Shown piece by piece: positions 1-8,431 of a stretch of 53,737 bases of DNA. Below the pieces are notes generated by a model, which saw nothing but the letters and a program-made list of their open reading frames with translations, searched no databases and had not been told where the DNA came from. The first letter of the stretch is position 1. Every line of letters starts with the position of its first letter. The DNA comes from an uncultured Bacilli bacterium (GTDB lineage Bacteria > Bacillota_I > Bacilli_A > RFN20 > CAG-288), in assembly GCA_934725685.1 (NCBI GenBank), contig CAKVBX010000008.1, positions 1 through 53,737 of the forward strand, written 5' to 3'. Made by a program: the position numbers and the translations under genes.

Positions 1-32
1 TTTTCTGTTCAGACTGCAGTCTGAACAGAAAA
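1..32. repeat. Perfect 32-bp palindrome at the left edge
   Basis: Bases 1-16 are the exact reverse complement of bases 17-32, with PstI-like CTGCAG at the centre. Either strand gives a hairpin followed by A residues and not by U residues, so it does not look like an intrinsic terminator. It could be a regulator site, or a fold-back artefact if base 1 is a contig end. Confidence 0.6.
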
Positions 33-124
33 CCCTCCACTCCATGAAAGTGTTGCACTTGCTATGTCAACTCATATCCTTTGCTTTTCTTTCGATTTTG
101 TTACTAATGTAAGCGTTTTTTGAC

Positions 125-157
125 TATAATAACAAACGGAGAATCTAACATTGGAGG
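125..157 (+). promoter_or_regulatory. -10 box and Shine-Dalgarno of nifJ
   Basis: A perfect TATAAT lies at 125-130 and GGAGG at 153-157. The GGAGG overlaps an ATG at 158, so the usable start is the ATG at 164, six bases downstream. No good -35 is seen at 17 bp. A TTGTTA at 98-103 resembles half of a Rex box but its partner half is poor. Confidence 0.5.
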
Positions 158-163
158 ATGTTT

Positions 164-3100
164 ATGGAAAAAGAAAAATTCTCATTCAAATCTGTCGATG
201 GTAACACTGCGGCTGCTTTAGGCTCCTACAAGTTCACCGAAGTCGCTGCCATCTACCCTATCACTCCCTCTTCCCCTATGGCCGAAAACGTCGATGTCTA
301 TGCTTCCCAAGGAATGAAAAACCTCTTTGGCGATACCGTCAAAGTTATGGAAATGCAGTCGGAAGCCGGTGCTTCCGGTGCGGTCCATGGTGCAGCGCAG
401 GGTGGTGCTTTGGCTACTACTTACACTGCTTCCCAGGGTCTGCTCCTCATGATTCCGAACATTTATAAATGGGTCGGTGAAGAGCTTCCTATTGTTTTAC
501 ATTGCGCTGCTAGATCTCTCGCCAGCAGATCCCTTTCCATCTTCGGTGATCACGGTGATGTCTATGCTGTCAGACAGACTGGCGCTGCCATGATCTGCTC
601 TCAGTCCGTTCAGGACGTCGCTGACCTCGCTCCGCTTTCCCACCTCGTCGCCATCAAGGCGGCCACCCCTGTCGTCCACTTCTTCGATGGTTTCAGAACT
701 TCCCACGAAATTCAGAACGTCGAATTTGTCAACGATGATTTCTGGAAGTCCATGCTCGACATGGATGCTGTCGAGAATTTCAAGAAGAGAGCACTCAACC
801 CGCACGGCCATGCCGTCACCAGAGGCGGTGCTGAAAACGACGATATCACCTTCCAGGGCAGAGAAGCCCAGAACCTCCACGAGGATCAGATTGTCGATGT
901 CGCCTGCGAATATTTCGACAAGGTTTCTCAGGCTACCGGAAGAAGTTATGCTCCGTTCGTCTACTACGGAGATCCGGAAGCTACCAAGATCATTATTGCC
1001 ATGGGCTCCGTCACGGAGACTGCCACGGAAGTCGTTGATGATTTGATGGCCAAGGGTGAAAAGGTCGGCCTTGTCAAGGTTTACCTTTATCGTCCGTTCT
1101 CTGTCAGACACCTTCTCGCTGCGATTCCTAGCACCGTCAAGAAGATTGCCGTCCTCGACAGAACCAAGGAACCTGGTTCCGATGGTGAGCCGCTTTATCT
1201 CGATGTCGTCGCTGCGCTCAAACAGGGCGGAAGAAACGATATCATGGTTCTCGGCGGAAGATATGGTGTCTCCAGCAAGGATACCGCTCCGAAGCACATC
1301 AAGGGTGTTTATGACTTCCTTGATGCGGAGAAGACCTGGACCGGTTTCACGGTCGGTATCGAAGACGATGTCACGCATCTCTCCATCCCTGCCGATGAAA
1401 ACTACATCATCGCCCATGACTACACCTCCTGCCTCTTCTATGGTTTAGGCTCTGATGGTACTGTCGGTGCCAACAAGTCTTCCATCAAGATCATCGGTGA
1501 TGAGACCCATCAGTATGCACAGGCTTACTTCGCTTATGACTCCAGAAAATCCGGCGGTGTCACCAGATCCCATCTCAGATTCGGCCACAGCCCAATCCAT
1601 TCCACTTATTATGTCGAGAACGCCGACTTCGTCTCCTGCTCCTTGGATTCCTATATCTTCAAGTATGATATGCTTTCCAACTTGAAGGAAGGTGGAACCT
1701 TCTTGCTCAACACCAACATGAGCGATGAGCAGCTCGCTGCCTCCATGCCGAACCGCATGAAGAAGGCTCTTGCCATGAAGAAAGTCCACTTCTATGTCAT
1801 CGATGCCAACAAGATTGCCCTTGCCATCGGTATGGGCCGTCATACCAATACCATCCTCCAGTCCGCTTTCTTCTATCTCAATCCGCAGATCATGCCTTAC
1901 AGTGAGGCCAATGCCTGGATGAAGAAGTTTGCCGCCAAGACCTACGCCAAGAAGGGGCAGGATGTCGTCGATATGAACTACAAGGCCATCGATTCTGGAA
2001 CCGACGGTCTCCGCGAAGTCAAAGTCGATCCGGCCTGGTCCGAACTTCCGACCAATGTCGCCAATAAGCTCACCGGCGATGAATACTGGGATAGCTATGT
2101 CGCTGTCATCGGTAACCTCGATGGTTATTCTCTCCCGGTCTCCACTTTCAGAAAGTGGGAACTTGAAGATGGTACGATGGAACCCAACATCACTTTCCGT
2201 GAAAAGAGAGCCATCGCTGACCGTGTCCCTGTCTGGGATAAGGAAAACTGCATCCAGTGTAACCAGTGCGCCTTTGTCTGCCCTCATGCCACCATCCGTG
2301 CATTCCTGCTCGATGATGCCGATATTGAAAAGCTTCCGGAAGCCGAAAGAGCGGATGTCCTTCCTGCACTCGGCGGACCGAATGTCAAGGGACTCAAGTT
2401 CCGTATTCAGGTCTCTCCGATGAACTGCGTCGGCTGCTCCCTCTGCGTCAATCAGTGCCCCGGTAAGATGACTCCGAAGAAGGATGAGAACGGCAACATT
2501 GTCAAGGATGAGAACGGAAAGACTGTCATGGAAGCCCATAAGGCTCTCAGAATGGTCGATGCCAAGACTCAGACCGAACATGAAGATGCTGCCGAAATCC
2601 TTTACAAGGAAATCGAACCCAAGACCGGTTTCTATCCTGCCGGAACTTTGAAGGAAGTTGCCTTCAAGAAACCTTATCAGGAAGTCTCCGGTGCCTGCGC
2701 CGGCTGCGGTGAGACTCCTTACTATCGTCTTGCCTCCCAGCTCTTCGGTCCTGATATGCTTGTCGCCAATGCTACGGGCTGCTCTTCCATCTACAACGGT
2801 TCCACTCCGCTGACTCCTTTCATCACCGATAAGAACAATGAAGGTGTCGCCTGGGCCAACTCCCTCTTCGAGGACAATGCCGAATATGGTTATGGTATGA
2901 GACTCGCCACGGACTTCAAACTCCAGAGAATCTGCCAGATCATCCTTGACAATGCCGACAAGGTCGAACCGGAACTTAAGGCTGTCCTTGATGATTATGT
3001 CGCCAATATCAAGAACAAGAAACATGTCCGTGAAATCCTTCCTAAGATGCTCTATCTCATCAAGGAATCTGCCTGCGAAGGCATCAAGGCTCTCTTAGCC

Positions 3101-3778
3101 ATGAAGAACGACCTCCTCGACAAGTCTGTCTGGATTGTCGGCGGTGATGGCTGGGCCTATGATATCGGTTACGGAGGACTCGATCACGTCATCGCCTCCG
3201 AAGATGATGTCAACATCCTTGTCCTCGATACCGAAGTCTATTCCAACACCGGCGGACAGGCCTCCAAGTCTTCTCAGACCGGTCAGATTGCGAAGTTCGC
3301 AGCTTCCGGTAAGAAGACTGCGAAGAAGAACCTCGGCCTGATCGCCATGGCTTATGACCATGTCTATGTTGCTTCCATTGCCATTGGTGCCAACCCGACT
3401 CAGGCCATCAAGGCAATGCAGGAAGCCGAGTCCTACAATGGACCTTCCCTCATCATGTGCTATGCTCCTTGCCAGGAACAGGGTATCCGCGGTGGTCTCG
3501 CCAATTCCATGATGCAGGAGAAGCTCGCAGTTGAGTGTGGTTACTTCCTCACCTACACCTTCGATCCTCGTCTTGCCGAGAAGGGTGAATCGCCGCTCAA
3601 GATGTACGGAAAGACTCCTGACTTCTCCAAGATCAAGGACTTCCTCCTCACTTCCACCCGTTATTCTCAGCTTCCGAGAGTCAATCCGGAACATGCGGAA
3701 GAACTATTCGAGAAGAACAGAAAGTACGCCGAAAGAAGATATCACGATATCCTCCGTTACGGCGGACTCGAGAAGTAA
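164..3778 (+). CDS. nifJ: Pyruvate:ferredoxin (flavodoxin) oxidoreductase
   Basis: Oxidises pyruvate and CoA to acetyl-CoA and CO2, reducing ferredoxin, in the cytoplasm. The single 1,204-residue chain is the normal length of the homodimeric enzyme with all domains fused. Visible are the N-terminal pyruvate-binding region (IYPITPSSPMAE), two [4Fe-4S] ferredoxin motifs (CIQCNQCAFVCP and CVGCSLCVNQCP), the cysteine region CAGCGETPYYR, and the thiamine diphosphate motif GDGWAYDIGYGG. The start at 164 follows GGAGG; the ATG at 158 overlaps that site. Codons strongly favour C in third position, as expected of a highly expressed gene. It stands alone between its own promoter and a strong terminator. 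It marks an anaerobic fermentative metabolism that disposes of electrons through ferredoxin. Confidence 0.98.
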   Translation: MEKEKFSFKSVDGNTAAALGSYKFTEVAAIYPITPSSPMAENVDVYASQGMKNLFGDTVKVMEMQSEAGASGAVHGAAQGGALATTYTASQGLLLMIPNIYKWVGEELPIVLHCAARSLASRSLSIFGDHGDVYAVRQTGAAMICSQSVQDVADLAPLSHLVAIKAATPVVHFFDGFRTSHEIQNVEFVNDDFWKSMLDMDAVENFKKRALNPHGHAVTRGGAENDDITFQGREAQNLHEDQIVDVACEYFDKVSQATGRSYAPFVYYGDPEATKIIIAMGSVTETATEVVDDLMAKGEKVGLVKVYLYRPFSVRHLLAAIPSTVKKIAVLDRTKEPGSDGEPLYLDVVAALKQGGRNDIMVLGGRYGVSSKDTAPKHIKGVYDFLDAEKTWTGFTVGIEDDVTHLSIPADENYIIAHDYTSCLFYGLGSDGTVGANKSSIKIIGDETHQYAQAYFAYDSRKSGGVTRSHLRFGHSPIHSTYYVENADFVSCSLDSYIFKYDMLSNLKEGGTFLLNTNMSDEQLAASMPNRMKKALAMKKVHFYVIDANKIALAIGMGRHTNTILQSAFFYLNPQIMPYSEANAWMKKFAAKTYAKKGQDVVDMNYKAIDSGTDGLREVKVDPAWSELPTNVANKLTGDEYWDSYVAVIGNLDGYSLPVSTFRKWELEDGTMEPNITFREKRAIADRVPVWDKENCIQCNQCAFVCPHATIRAFLLDDADIEKLPEAERADVLPALGGPNVKGLKFRIQVSPMNCVGCSLCVNQCPGKMTPKKDENGNIVKDENGKTVMEAHKALRMVDAKTQTEHEDAAEILYKEIEPKTGFYPAGTLKEVAFKKPYQEVSGACAGCGETPYYRLASQLFGPDMLVANATGCSSIYNGSTPLTPFITDKNNEGVAWANSLFEDNAEYGYGMRLATDFKLQRICQIILDNADKVEPELKAVLDDYVANIKNKKHVREILPKMLYLIKESACEGIKALLAMKNDLLDKSVWIVGGDGWAYDIGYGGLDHVIASEDDVNILVLDTEVYSNTGGQASKSSQTGQIAKFAASGKKTAKKNLGLIAMAYDHVYVASIAIGANPTQAIKAMQEAESYNGPSLIMCYAPCQEQGIRGGLANSMMQEKLAVECGYFLTYTFDPRLAEKGESPLKMYGKTPDFSKIKDFLLTSTRYSQLPRVNPEHAEELFEKNRKYAERRYHDILRYGGLEK

Positions 3779-3794
3779 TCTTCGAATCCATTTA

Positions 3795-3826
3795 GGGGTC
3801 TGCCTTTCGGGGCAGATCCCTTTTCT
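3795..3826 (+). terminator. Intrinsic terminator of nifJ
   Basis: A 10-bp stem (GGGGTCTGCC with GGCAGATCCC, one G-U pair) closes a six-base loop and is followed by TTTTCT. It begins 16 bases after the nifJ stop codon. Confidence 0.9.
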
Positions 3827-3827
3827 C

Positions 3828-3856
3828 TTGACATGATTTATGCAAAATTCCATATT
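3828..3856 (+). promoter_or_regulatory. Probable promoter of the zinc-ribbon gene
   Basis: A perfect TTGACA at 3828-3833 is followed after 17 bp by CATATT (four of six matches to the -10 consensus). It sits directly after the nifJ terminator and about 40 bases before the next start codon. Confidence 0.5.
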
Positions 3857-3893
3857 TGTGTTAAGATAATGGAAACCTAAGGAGGATTTGTTT

Positions 3894-4292
3894 ATGTTTT
3901 GTCCCAAATGCGGTTATGAAATAAAGGAAGAGGATCGGTTCTGTCCGAACTGCGGTGCCCATATCATCGATGGGAAGGTTGCGGATAGTCCCAATGCTCA
4001 TAAATCTTATTACGCCAAGGCTGCTTATGATGAGAAAGAGAAAGAAAATGGACTGATTTCTTTGATTTGCGGTATCGCTTCCCTGGTTGTCCCCTATCTC
4101 AACCTGGTTCTGGCAATTATCGCTCTTGTTTTTGCCAGACGGTGTAATGTGGATGAGAACAATTTTGCGAAAGCCGGTAAAATCACTGGCATTATCGGTC
4201 TTGTGTTATCGATTCTTGTTATTTTTCTCACCATTGTCTGGGTTGTTATGTTTGTTGTCGGCGCCATTGCCGGCGCCGGAGGCGGATATTAA
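3894..4292 (+). CDS. Zinc-ribbon membrane protein (DUF4190-like)
   Basis: A 132-residue protein that starts with a short zinc ribbon (CPKCG near residue 3, CPNCG near residue 18), then a charged linker of about 35 residues. Two hydrophobic segments follow (about residues 52-80 and 94-125), ending in a Gly/Ala-rich tail. This is the layout of small zinc_ribbon plus DUF4190 proteins of Bacillota, which have no settled function. The ATG at 3894 was chosen because GGAGG lies eight bases before it; an in-frame TTG at 3888 is too close to that site. It is followed 36 bases on by another zinc-ribbon membrane protein, probably in one transcript. Confidence 0.75.
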   Translation: MFCPKCGYEIKEEDRFCPNCGAHIIDGKVADSPNAHKSYYAKAAYDEKEKENGLISLICGIASLVVPYLNLVLAIIALVFARRCNVDENNFAKAGKITGIIGLVLSILVIFLTIVWVVMFVVGAIAGAGGGY

Positions 4293-4328
4293 AATCTGTT
4301 TCCGTTGTCATAAAAGGAGAGATTAAAA

Positions 4329-4673
4329 ATGTTCTGCAAAAAATGTGGTAAAGAAGTTGCGGATGGAACGAAGTTCTGTCCAAACTGTGGTGAAAATCTG
4401 GAAAACACGACGGTCGTGTTCCAGAATAACAGCGAAAATTATTATGGGCCACGTTCCAGTTATTCCAGAGGCCTTGCTTTGCTCCTGTCTTTGATCGGAT
4501 GCATCGGCATCGCCGGCATTCATCGTATTTATGTCGGAAAAATCGGTACGGGTATCCTTTGGATTCTCACGGGCGGATGCTTCGGTATCGGTACGCTGAT
4601 TGACGTTATCATGATTGTGGTAGGCTCCTTTAAGGACGCTGATGGTAATCCGCTTGTCAACTGGGACTTCTGA
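4329..4673 (+). CDS. Zinc-ribbon TM2-domain protein
   Basis: A 114-residue membrane protein with an N-terminal zinc ribbon (CKKCG and CPNCG, residues 3-20). A linker leads to a TM2 domain: two membrane segments with the typical GIHRIYVGKIGTGILW stretch and a polar turn near residue 90. An AAGGAG site lies ahead of the ATG. TM2 proteins are small membrane proteins of unknown biochemical role. The shared zinc-ribbon head suggests it works with, or was duplicated alongside, the preceding gene. No clear terminator was found in the 231-base gap that follows. Confidence 0.8.
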   Translation: MFCKKCGKEVADGTKFCPNCGENLENTTVVFQNNSENYYGPRSSYSRGLALLLSLIGCIGIAGIHRIYVGKIGTGILWILTGGCFGIGTLIDVIMIVVGSFKDADGNPLVNWDF

Positions 4674-4904
4674 TTCTGTTTTCTGAAGCACGAGGCTATG
4701 GGGTGATGCTGTAGGCTTTTTCTTTGCGTATTGCTAAGCAATTTGATTATACTTAATAGAGTTTGTTTACGTATATATAATTCTTTCAGACGAATTTTAA
4801 TTCATATTTTGTTAAGCTTATGGCCAAAGCAATTACTTTTTGCTTCAATCTTTTCTTTCTTTATTCTTGCTTTTATCGTATGATAGTTTTAGAGGTATTC
4901 ACCG

Positions 4905-5639
4905 ATGGGAATTCAAGAAGACAGAGAACAGATTCATAATCTGATAGAACATAGTCGGCACATTGTGTTTTTCGGTGGCGCAGGTGTTTCGACGGAAAGC
5001 GGTATTCCTGATTTCCGGAGTGTCGATGGACTTTATCATCAGAAATATGCCTACCCACCTGAGGAAATCATCTCTCATTCTTTCTTTTTGGAAAACACGG
5101 AAGAGTTCTATCGTTTTTATCGTGACAAGATGCTCCTACTGGATAAGAAACCGAATGCCGCTCATTATTATCTTGCGGCACTGGAAAATACAGGAAGGCT
5201 TTCTTCTGTCATCACACAGAATATCGATGGACTTCACCAGATGGCTGGAAGTAAGAAAGTCATTGAACTCCATGGTTCCATTCACCGCAATCATTGCATG
5301 GGCTGCGGAGAGGAATACAGTTCTTCTTTCATCAAGGATTCCGAGACGGTCATTCCGCACTGTCCTTTATGCGGAGGAGTTATCAAGCCGGATGTGGTTC
5401 TCTATGAAGAACCCTTGGATGAAATGGATATTCAGAGAGCTATCATTGAGATTTCCAATGCGGATCTTCTGATTGTCGCAGGAACTTCTCTTGTGGTTTA
5501 TCCTGCCTGTACTTTCCTCGATTATTTCCGTGGCAGTCATATGGTACTCATCAATAAGGATGTGTCAGCGACGGATCACAGGGCTGACTTGGTCATTCAT
5601 CAGAAGGTGGGAGAATTATTCGGAGGTATGAAGATATGA
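4905..5639 (+). CDS. cobB: NAD-dependent protein deacylase, sirtuin family
   Basis: Removes acyl groups from lysines using NAD+, giving nicotinamide and O-acetyl-ADP-ribose. The 244-residue protein carries the sirtuin signatures in order: GAGVSTESGIPDFRS (about residues 26-40), TQNIDGLHQ (about 104-112) and the catalytic His in ELHGS (about 122). A Cys4 zinc module follows (CMGCG, then CPLCGG), then GTSLVVYPA for NAD binding (about 193-201). Length is normal for bacterial CobB/SrtN. A weak AGAGG precedes the ATG and a TATGAT box lies upstream. Its stop overlaps the next start as ATGA, so the following unknown gene is translationally coupled. Confidence 0.95.
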   Translation: MGIQEDREQIHNLIEHSRHIVFFGGAGVSTESGIPDFRSVDGLYHQKYAYPPEEIISHSFFLENTEEFYRFYRDKMLLLDKKPNAAHYYLAALENTGRLSSVITQNIDGLHQMAGSKKVIELHGSIHRNHCMGCGEEYSSSFIKDSETVIPHCPLCGGVIKPDVVLYEEPLDEMDIQRAIIEISNADLLIVAGTSLVVYPACTFLDYFRGSHMVLINKDVSATDHRADLVIHQKVGELFGGMKI

Positions 5640-6328
5640 CGTTGGAAACTGAGATGGATAAGTTGAAGGATTCAGATTCCTGTTCTTTTCTCGGAAGTGC
5701 TCTTGCACTTTCCTGTTATTTTCTTGTCGTACAAGAAGACAATGAGATGGCTGATGATTTCTTAAGATTATCGGACAGTGATGCCTTGCTTTATCAGAAT
5801 CAGGTAAAAGGTGGGATTCTTTCGGAATCGAAGATAAAGGAGTGTCTTGACGATTATGTATGTGCAATCCGCGATTTGAATGAACTGAAGGCAAGAAGGA
5901 CTCCGGATGGATTTCACAAGCTCGTGGAACTCAATCTGAAAATGGCAAAGTCACTGTATTCCCTTTCGATAGGAACACGCCAAACAGGAACTATCAATCC
6001 GGATACAGTGATGCTAAACAAAAGACGTTATCTTTTCCCGTTCGATGAAACTGTGAGAAAAGAGTGTGCTTATCCTTTGCTTCTTGTTTTCCTGAAATTG
6101 ATAGCGAGAAAGAACAGAGGAAAGAAACCGTTTATTTTTGAAGAGAAGGAGAGGGAATTCCTGATACGATTAGAGAGAGCAGTGTTAGAAAGAACCTATG
6201 GCTGTCCCCTTCTGATAGAGGCGGGTAAATTGGCTTCCTCTTGTGTCCCCCAGGTCAAAATGGAGTCGCTGAAAGAGGATTTTCGATATCTCTCAGAGGC
6301 GTTCTATATCATCGGAAATGGAAAGTAG
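5636..6328 (+). CDS. Unknown helical protein coupled to the sirtuin
   Basis: I do not recognise this 230-residue protein. It looks mostly alpha-helical, cytoplasmic and charged, with no signal peptide and no membrane segment. Its ATG overlaps the sirtuin stop (ATGA) and GGAGGT lies nine bases upstream inside cobB, so it is a real coupled gene. The coupling suggests a role tied to the deacylase, as partner or substrate, but nothing in the sequence shows this. It is followed by an 84-base gap with a new promoter. Confidence 0.75.
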   Translation: MTLETEMDKLKDSDSCSFLGSALALSCYFLVVQEDNEMADDFLRLSDSDALLYQNQVKGGILSESKIKECLDDYVCAIRDLNELKARRTPDGFHKLVELNLKMAKSLYSLSIGTRQTGTINPDTVMLNKRRYLFPFDETVRKECAYPLLLVFLKLIARKNRGKKPFIFEEKEREFLIRLERAVLERTYGCPLLIEAGKLASSCVPQVKMESLKEDFRYLSEAFYIIGNGK

Positions 6329-6377
6329 GAAGATTTCTTCCTTCATTTCTCTCTACGATATTGTTTTATATTCGTAA

Positions 6378-6386
6378 TGGTATAAT
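6378..6386 (+). promoter_or_regulatory. Extended -10 promoter element
   Basis: TGG-TATAAT, an extended -10, lies 26 bases before the ATG of the 114-residue gene. No convincing -35 is visible, which extended -10 promoters can tolerate. It probably drives the cluster from 6413 to 15121. Confidence 0.5.
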
Positions 6387-6412
6387 ATTCTTTAAGAAAG
6401 GTAGGTAGTGCT

Positions 6413-6757
6413 ATGGCAAACAAATATCAGGAATGGGCGGACAGAAAAGTGATGATCGATCTGAGGAATCGCTTTGCGACCTGTTATCAGAACCCGGATG
6501 GAAGCATATTCTATATTGAGCCTCAGTTCTATACTTACCTTCAGGGTTATCGGATGCAGCGTCCGGAACATTATCAGGATTTATTGGATAAAATAGATGA
6601 AATTGTCCACAAGAATAAGAAAGTTGTTTTTGTTGGACAGGAAGACAATCCTCTCGTGGAATGTGAAGGGGCAATCTTTCTCACTGCCATGGATGTTGCA
6701 GATCAGGCCCAGGTCCTTGTGCAGCCGGAGTCAAGAGGCTCCGATTACGGAGACTGA
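6413..6757 (+). CDS. Unknown 114-residue protein heading the giant-repeat cluster
   Basis: A small soluble protein of unrecognised family. It is charged, with an aromatic stretch (FYIEPQFYTYLQGYR, about residues 38-52) and a predicted beta segment KKVVFVGQED near residue 77. No signal peptide, membrane segment or metal motif is seen. An AGGTAGG site precedes the ATG. The next gene begins three bases after its stop, so the two share a message. Function is unknown. Confidence 0.7.
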   Translation: MANKYQEWADRKVMIDLRNRFATCYQNPDGSIFYIEPQFYTYLQGYRMQRPEHYQDLLDKIDEIVHKNKKVVFVGQEDNPLVECEGAIFLTAMDVADQAQVLVQPESRGSDYGD

Positions 6758-6760
6758 GGA

Positions 6761-8386
6761 ATGAATAAGAAGAAACTGCTTCCTATTCTCTGTTTTCTTT
6801 CTCTTGTCCCTCTTTCCTCGTGCTTCTTTTTCTGGCCGATTGACCTTCTTCCTGGGAAAAAGACGGATACGGAGACCCCGGATACCGGTAAGTCTTATAC
6901 CACGTATAAGACTCCGAATTATCCTAGCAATGCCACGAAGGATAATCTGAATAAGGATACGCTCGGACTCGGTTATGATCAGCGGTATCTTCCCTCAACA
7001 GGAGACAGAAAGATTCTTGTCATCCCGATTGAGACGAGCGATGACTCTTTTACCAAGGATGAAATCACGAGGATTGAGAAAGGCTTCTTCGGAGAATCCT
7101 CAGAGACCGGATGGGAGTCTGTCGCTTCTTTCTACGAAAAATCAAGTTACGGAAAGCTGAGAATCACAGGAGAAGTCTCTCCTATCGTGAGAATCAATCA
7201 GACGACAGATCAAGCGGAAGCACAGGCCAAGAATTACGACAAGAAGAACATGACCTATACCGATGCCATATTGAAGAGTGCACTCTCTGCGATTTCTGAT
7301 TCCGTCGATCTGAGTGAATATGACACGGACGGAGACGGCTATCTCGATGCCGTGTGGATGGTCTATTCTCCCCGCTATAATTCCTCTTCCGATTTCTATT
7401 GGGCCTATACGACATGGAGTGAGGACGATTCTTCTTTCTCCGGAAAGAAAGCATGCTGCTATGCCTGGGCAAGTGTCGATTTCCTGACTCAGAAAAAATA
7501 TACGGCTTCCATTTTTGATATGAAGTATCTTGCCGACAGTCACACGTTCATTCACGAGACCGGACATATGCTCGGTCTGGATGACTACTATTCCTATGAC
7601 TACGAATATTCGAAAAAAAACCCGGATGGCAACGCCGATACCCCGGTCGGCGGTGTCGATATGATGGACTTCAATATCGGTGACCACGATTCCTATTCGA
7701 AGTACCTTTTGGGTTGGCTGAGTCCGACGGTGATCACGGAACAGTATCTTCAGGCAAATGACTATTCTCTGACGCTTCGTTCTCAGAACCGGTTCGGAGA
7801 AGCTTTCCTTGTCCCTGTCTATAACGGAAACAAGGCTCTTTATAACGGAACTCCCTATGACGAATATCTTCTGATTGAGTATTACACACCGGATGGACTG
7901 AATGAACAGGATTCTGAGGAACTCTATACCAATAATCTCTCCACATATCAGAAGAGCGGCGTTCTTGTCTATCATGTCAATGCGACGGTCGGGAAGCTTT
8001 TGCCGGAAAGCAGTAAATCTATCGTGTGGGACGGCTGTGCCTATGACAAACTCCCACCCTATTCTTCTGCGTGGGGATATGAATATCTTTATTCTCTCAT
8101 CTATTCCAACACGTATTCGAGAAGCTATGATCCTGATCTGAAGGATACGAATCTCTCTTATTATCGTGGGAGACTGATCTCCCTGCTTCCGGCGACCGGA
8201 AGGAGAATCAATGGTTCCAAGACCGGATTCGCAGACAACGATGTCCTTTACCAGGTCGGAACGACGTTCGGAGGTACCCATACTTATTCCGATTTCTGTT
8301 TCGATGATGGGAATCCTCTCGCTTATTCCTTCACGGTCTCAAGCACTTCCGATAAGGACTGTGTGCTGAAGTTCTCTTCTCTGTAA
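6761..8386 (+). CDS. M6-like zinc metallopeptidase lipoprotein
   Basis: A 541-residue predicted surface lipoprotein. The N-terminus is a lipoprotein signal: basic MNKKK, a hydrophobic stretch and the lipobox LSSC with the modified Cys near residue 21. A Thr/Pro-rich linker follows. The zinc site is HETGHMLGLDDYY (about residues 265-277): two His from HExxH-like HETGH and a following Asp, as in the M6 (immune inhibitor A-like) group. A turn GGVDMMDFN follows about 30 residues later. A calcium-loop-like DTDGDGYLD lies near residue 189. The ATG three bases after the previous stop uses GGAG inside that gene. It is expected to act outside the cell on protein substrates, but the target is unknown. 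Its place before two giant repeat proteins suggests a joint system. Confidence 0.85.
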   Translation: MNKKKLLPILCFLSLVPLSSCFFFWPIDLLPGKKTDTETPDTGKSYTTYKTPNYPSNATKDNLNKDTLGLGYDQRYLPSTGDRKILVIPIETSDDSFTKDEITRIEKGFFGESSETGWESVASFYEKSSYGKLRITGEVSPIVRINQTTDQAEAQAKNYDKKNMTYTDAILKSALSAISDSVDLSEYDTDGDGYLDAVWMVYSPRYNSSSDFYWAYTTWSEDDSSFSGKKACCYAWASVDFLTQKKYTASIFDMKYLADSHTFIHETGHMLGLDDYYSYDYEYSKKNPDGNADTPVGGVDMMDFNIGDHDSYSKYLLGWLSPTVITEQYLQANDYSLTLRSQNRFGEAFLVPVYNGNKALYNGTPYDEYLLIEYYTPDGLNEQDSEELYTNNLSTYQKSGVLVYHVNATVGKLLPESSKSIVWDGCAYDKLPPYSSAWGYEYLYSLIYSNTYSRSYDPDLKDTNLSYYRGRLISLLPATGRRINGSKTGFADNDVLYQVGTTFGGTHTYSDFCFDDGNPLAYSFTVSSTSDKDCVLKFSSL

Positions 8387-8431
8387 CTGCCGATTGCTTT
8401 CTGCTTCGATAAAACAAAAGGAGGCGTATCC

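Noticed and set aside
98..117. Possible Rex (NADH-sensing) site ahead of nifJ
   Set aside because: Only the left half TTGTTA matches; the right half has too many mismatches to call it.
1445..3025. A 526-codon open frame on the minus strand inside nifJ, with others at 497-1417 and 3095-3694
   Set aside because: The opposite strand is an unmistakable oxidoreductase. Strong C-ending codon bias removes stops from the antisense frame. No ribosome sites or domain patterns are present.
7142..8281. A 379-codon minus-strand frame inside the metallopeptidase
   Set aside because: It is an antisense shadow. The plus strand has a lipobox, a zinc motif and coupled neighbours.
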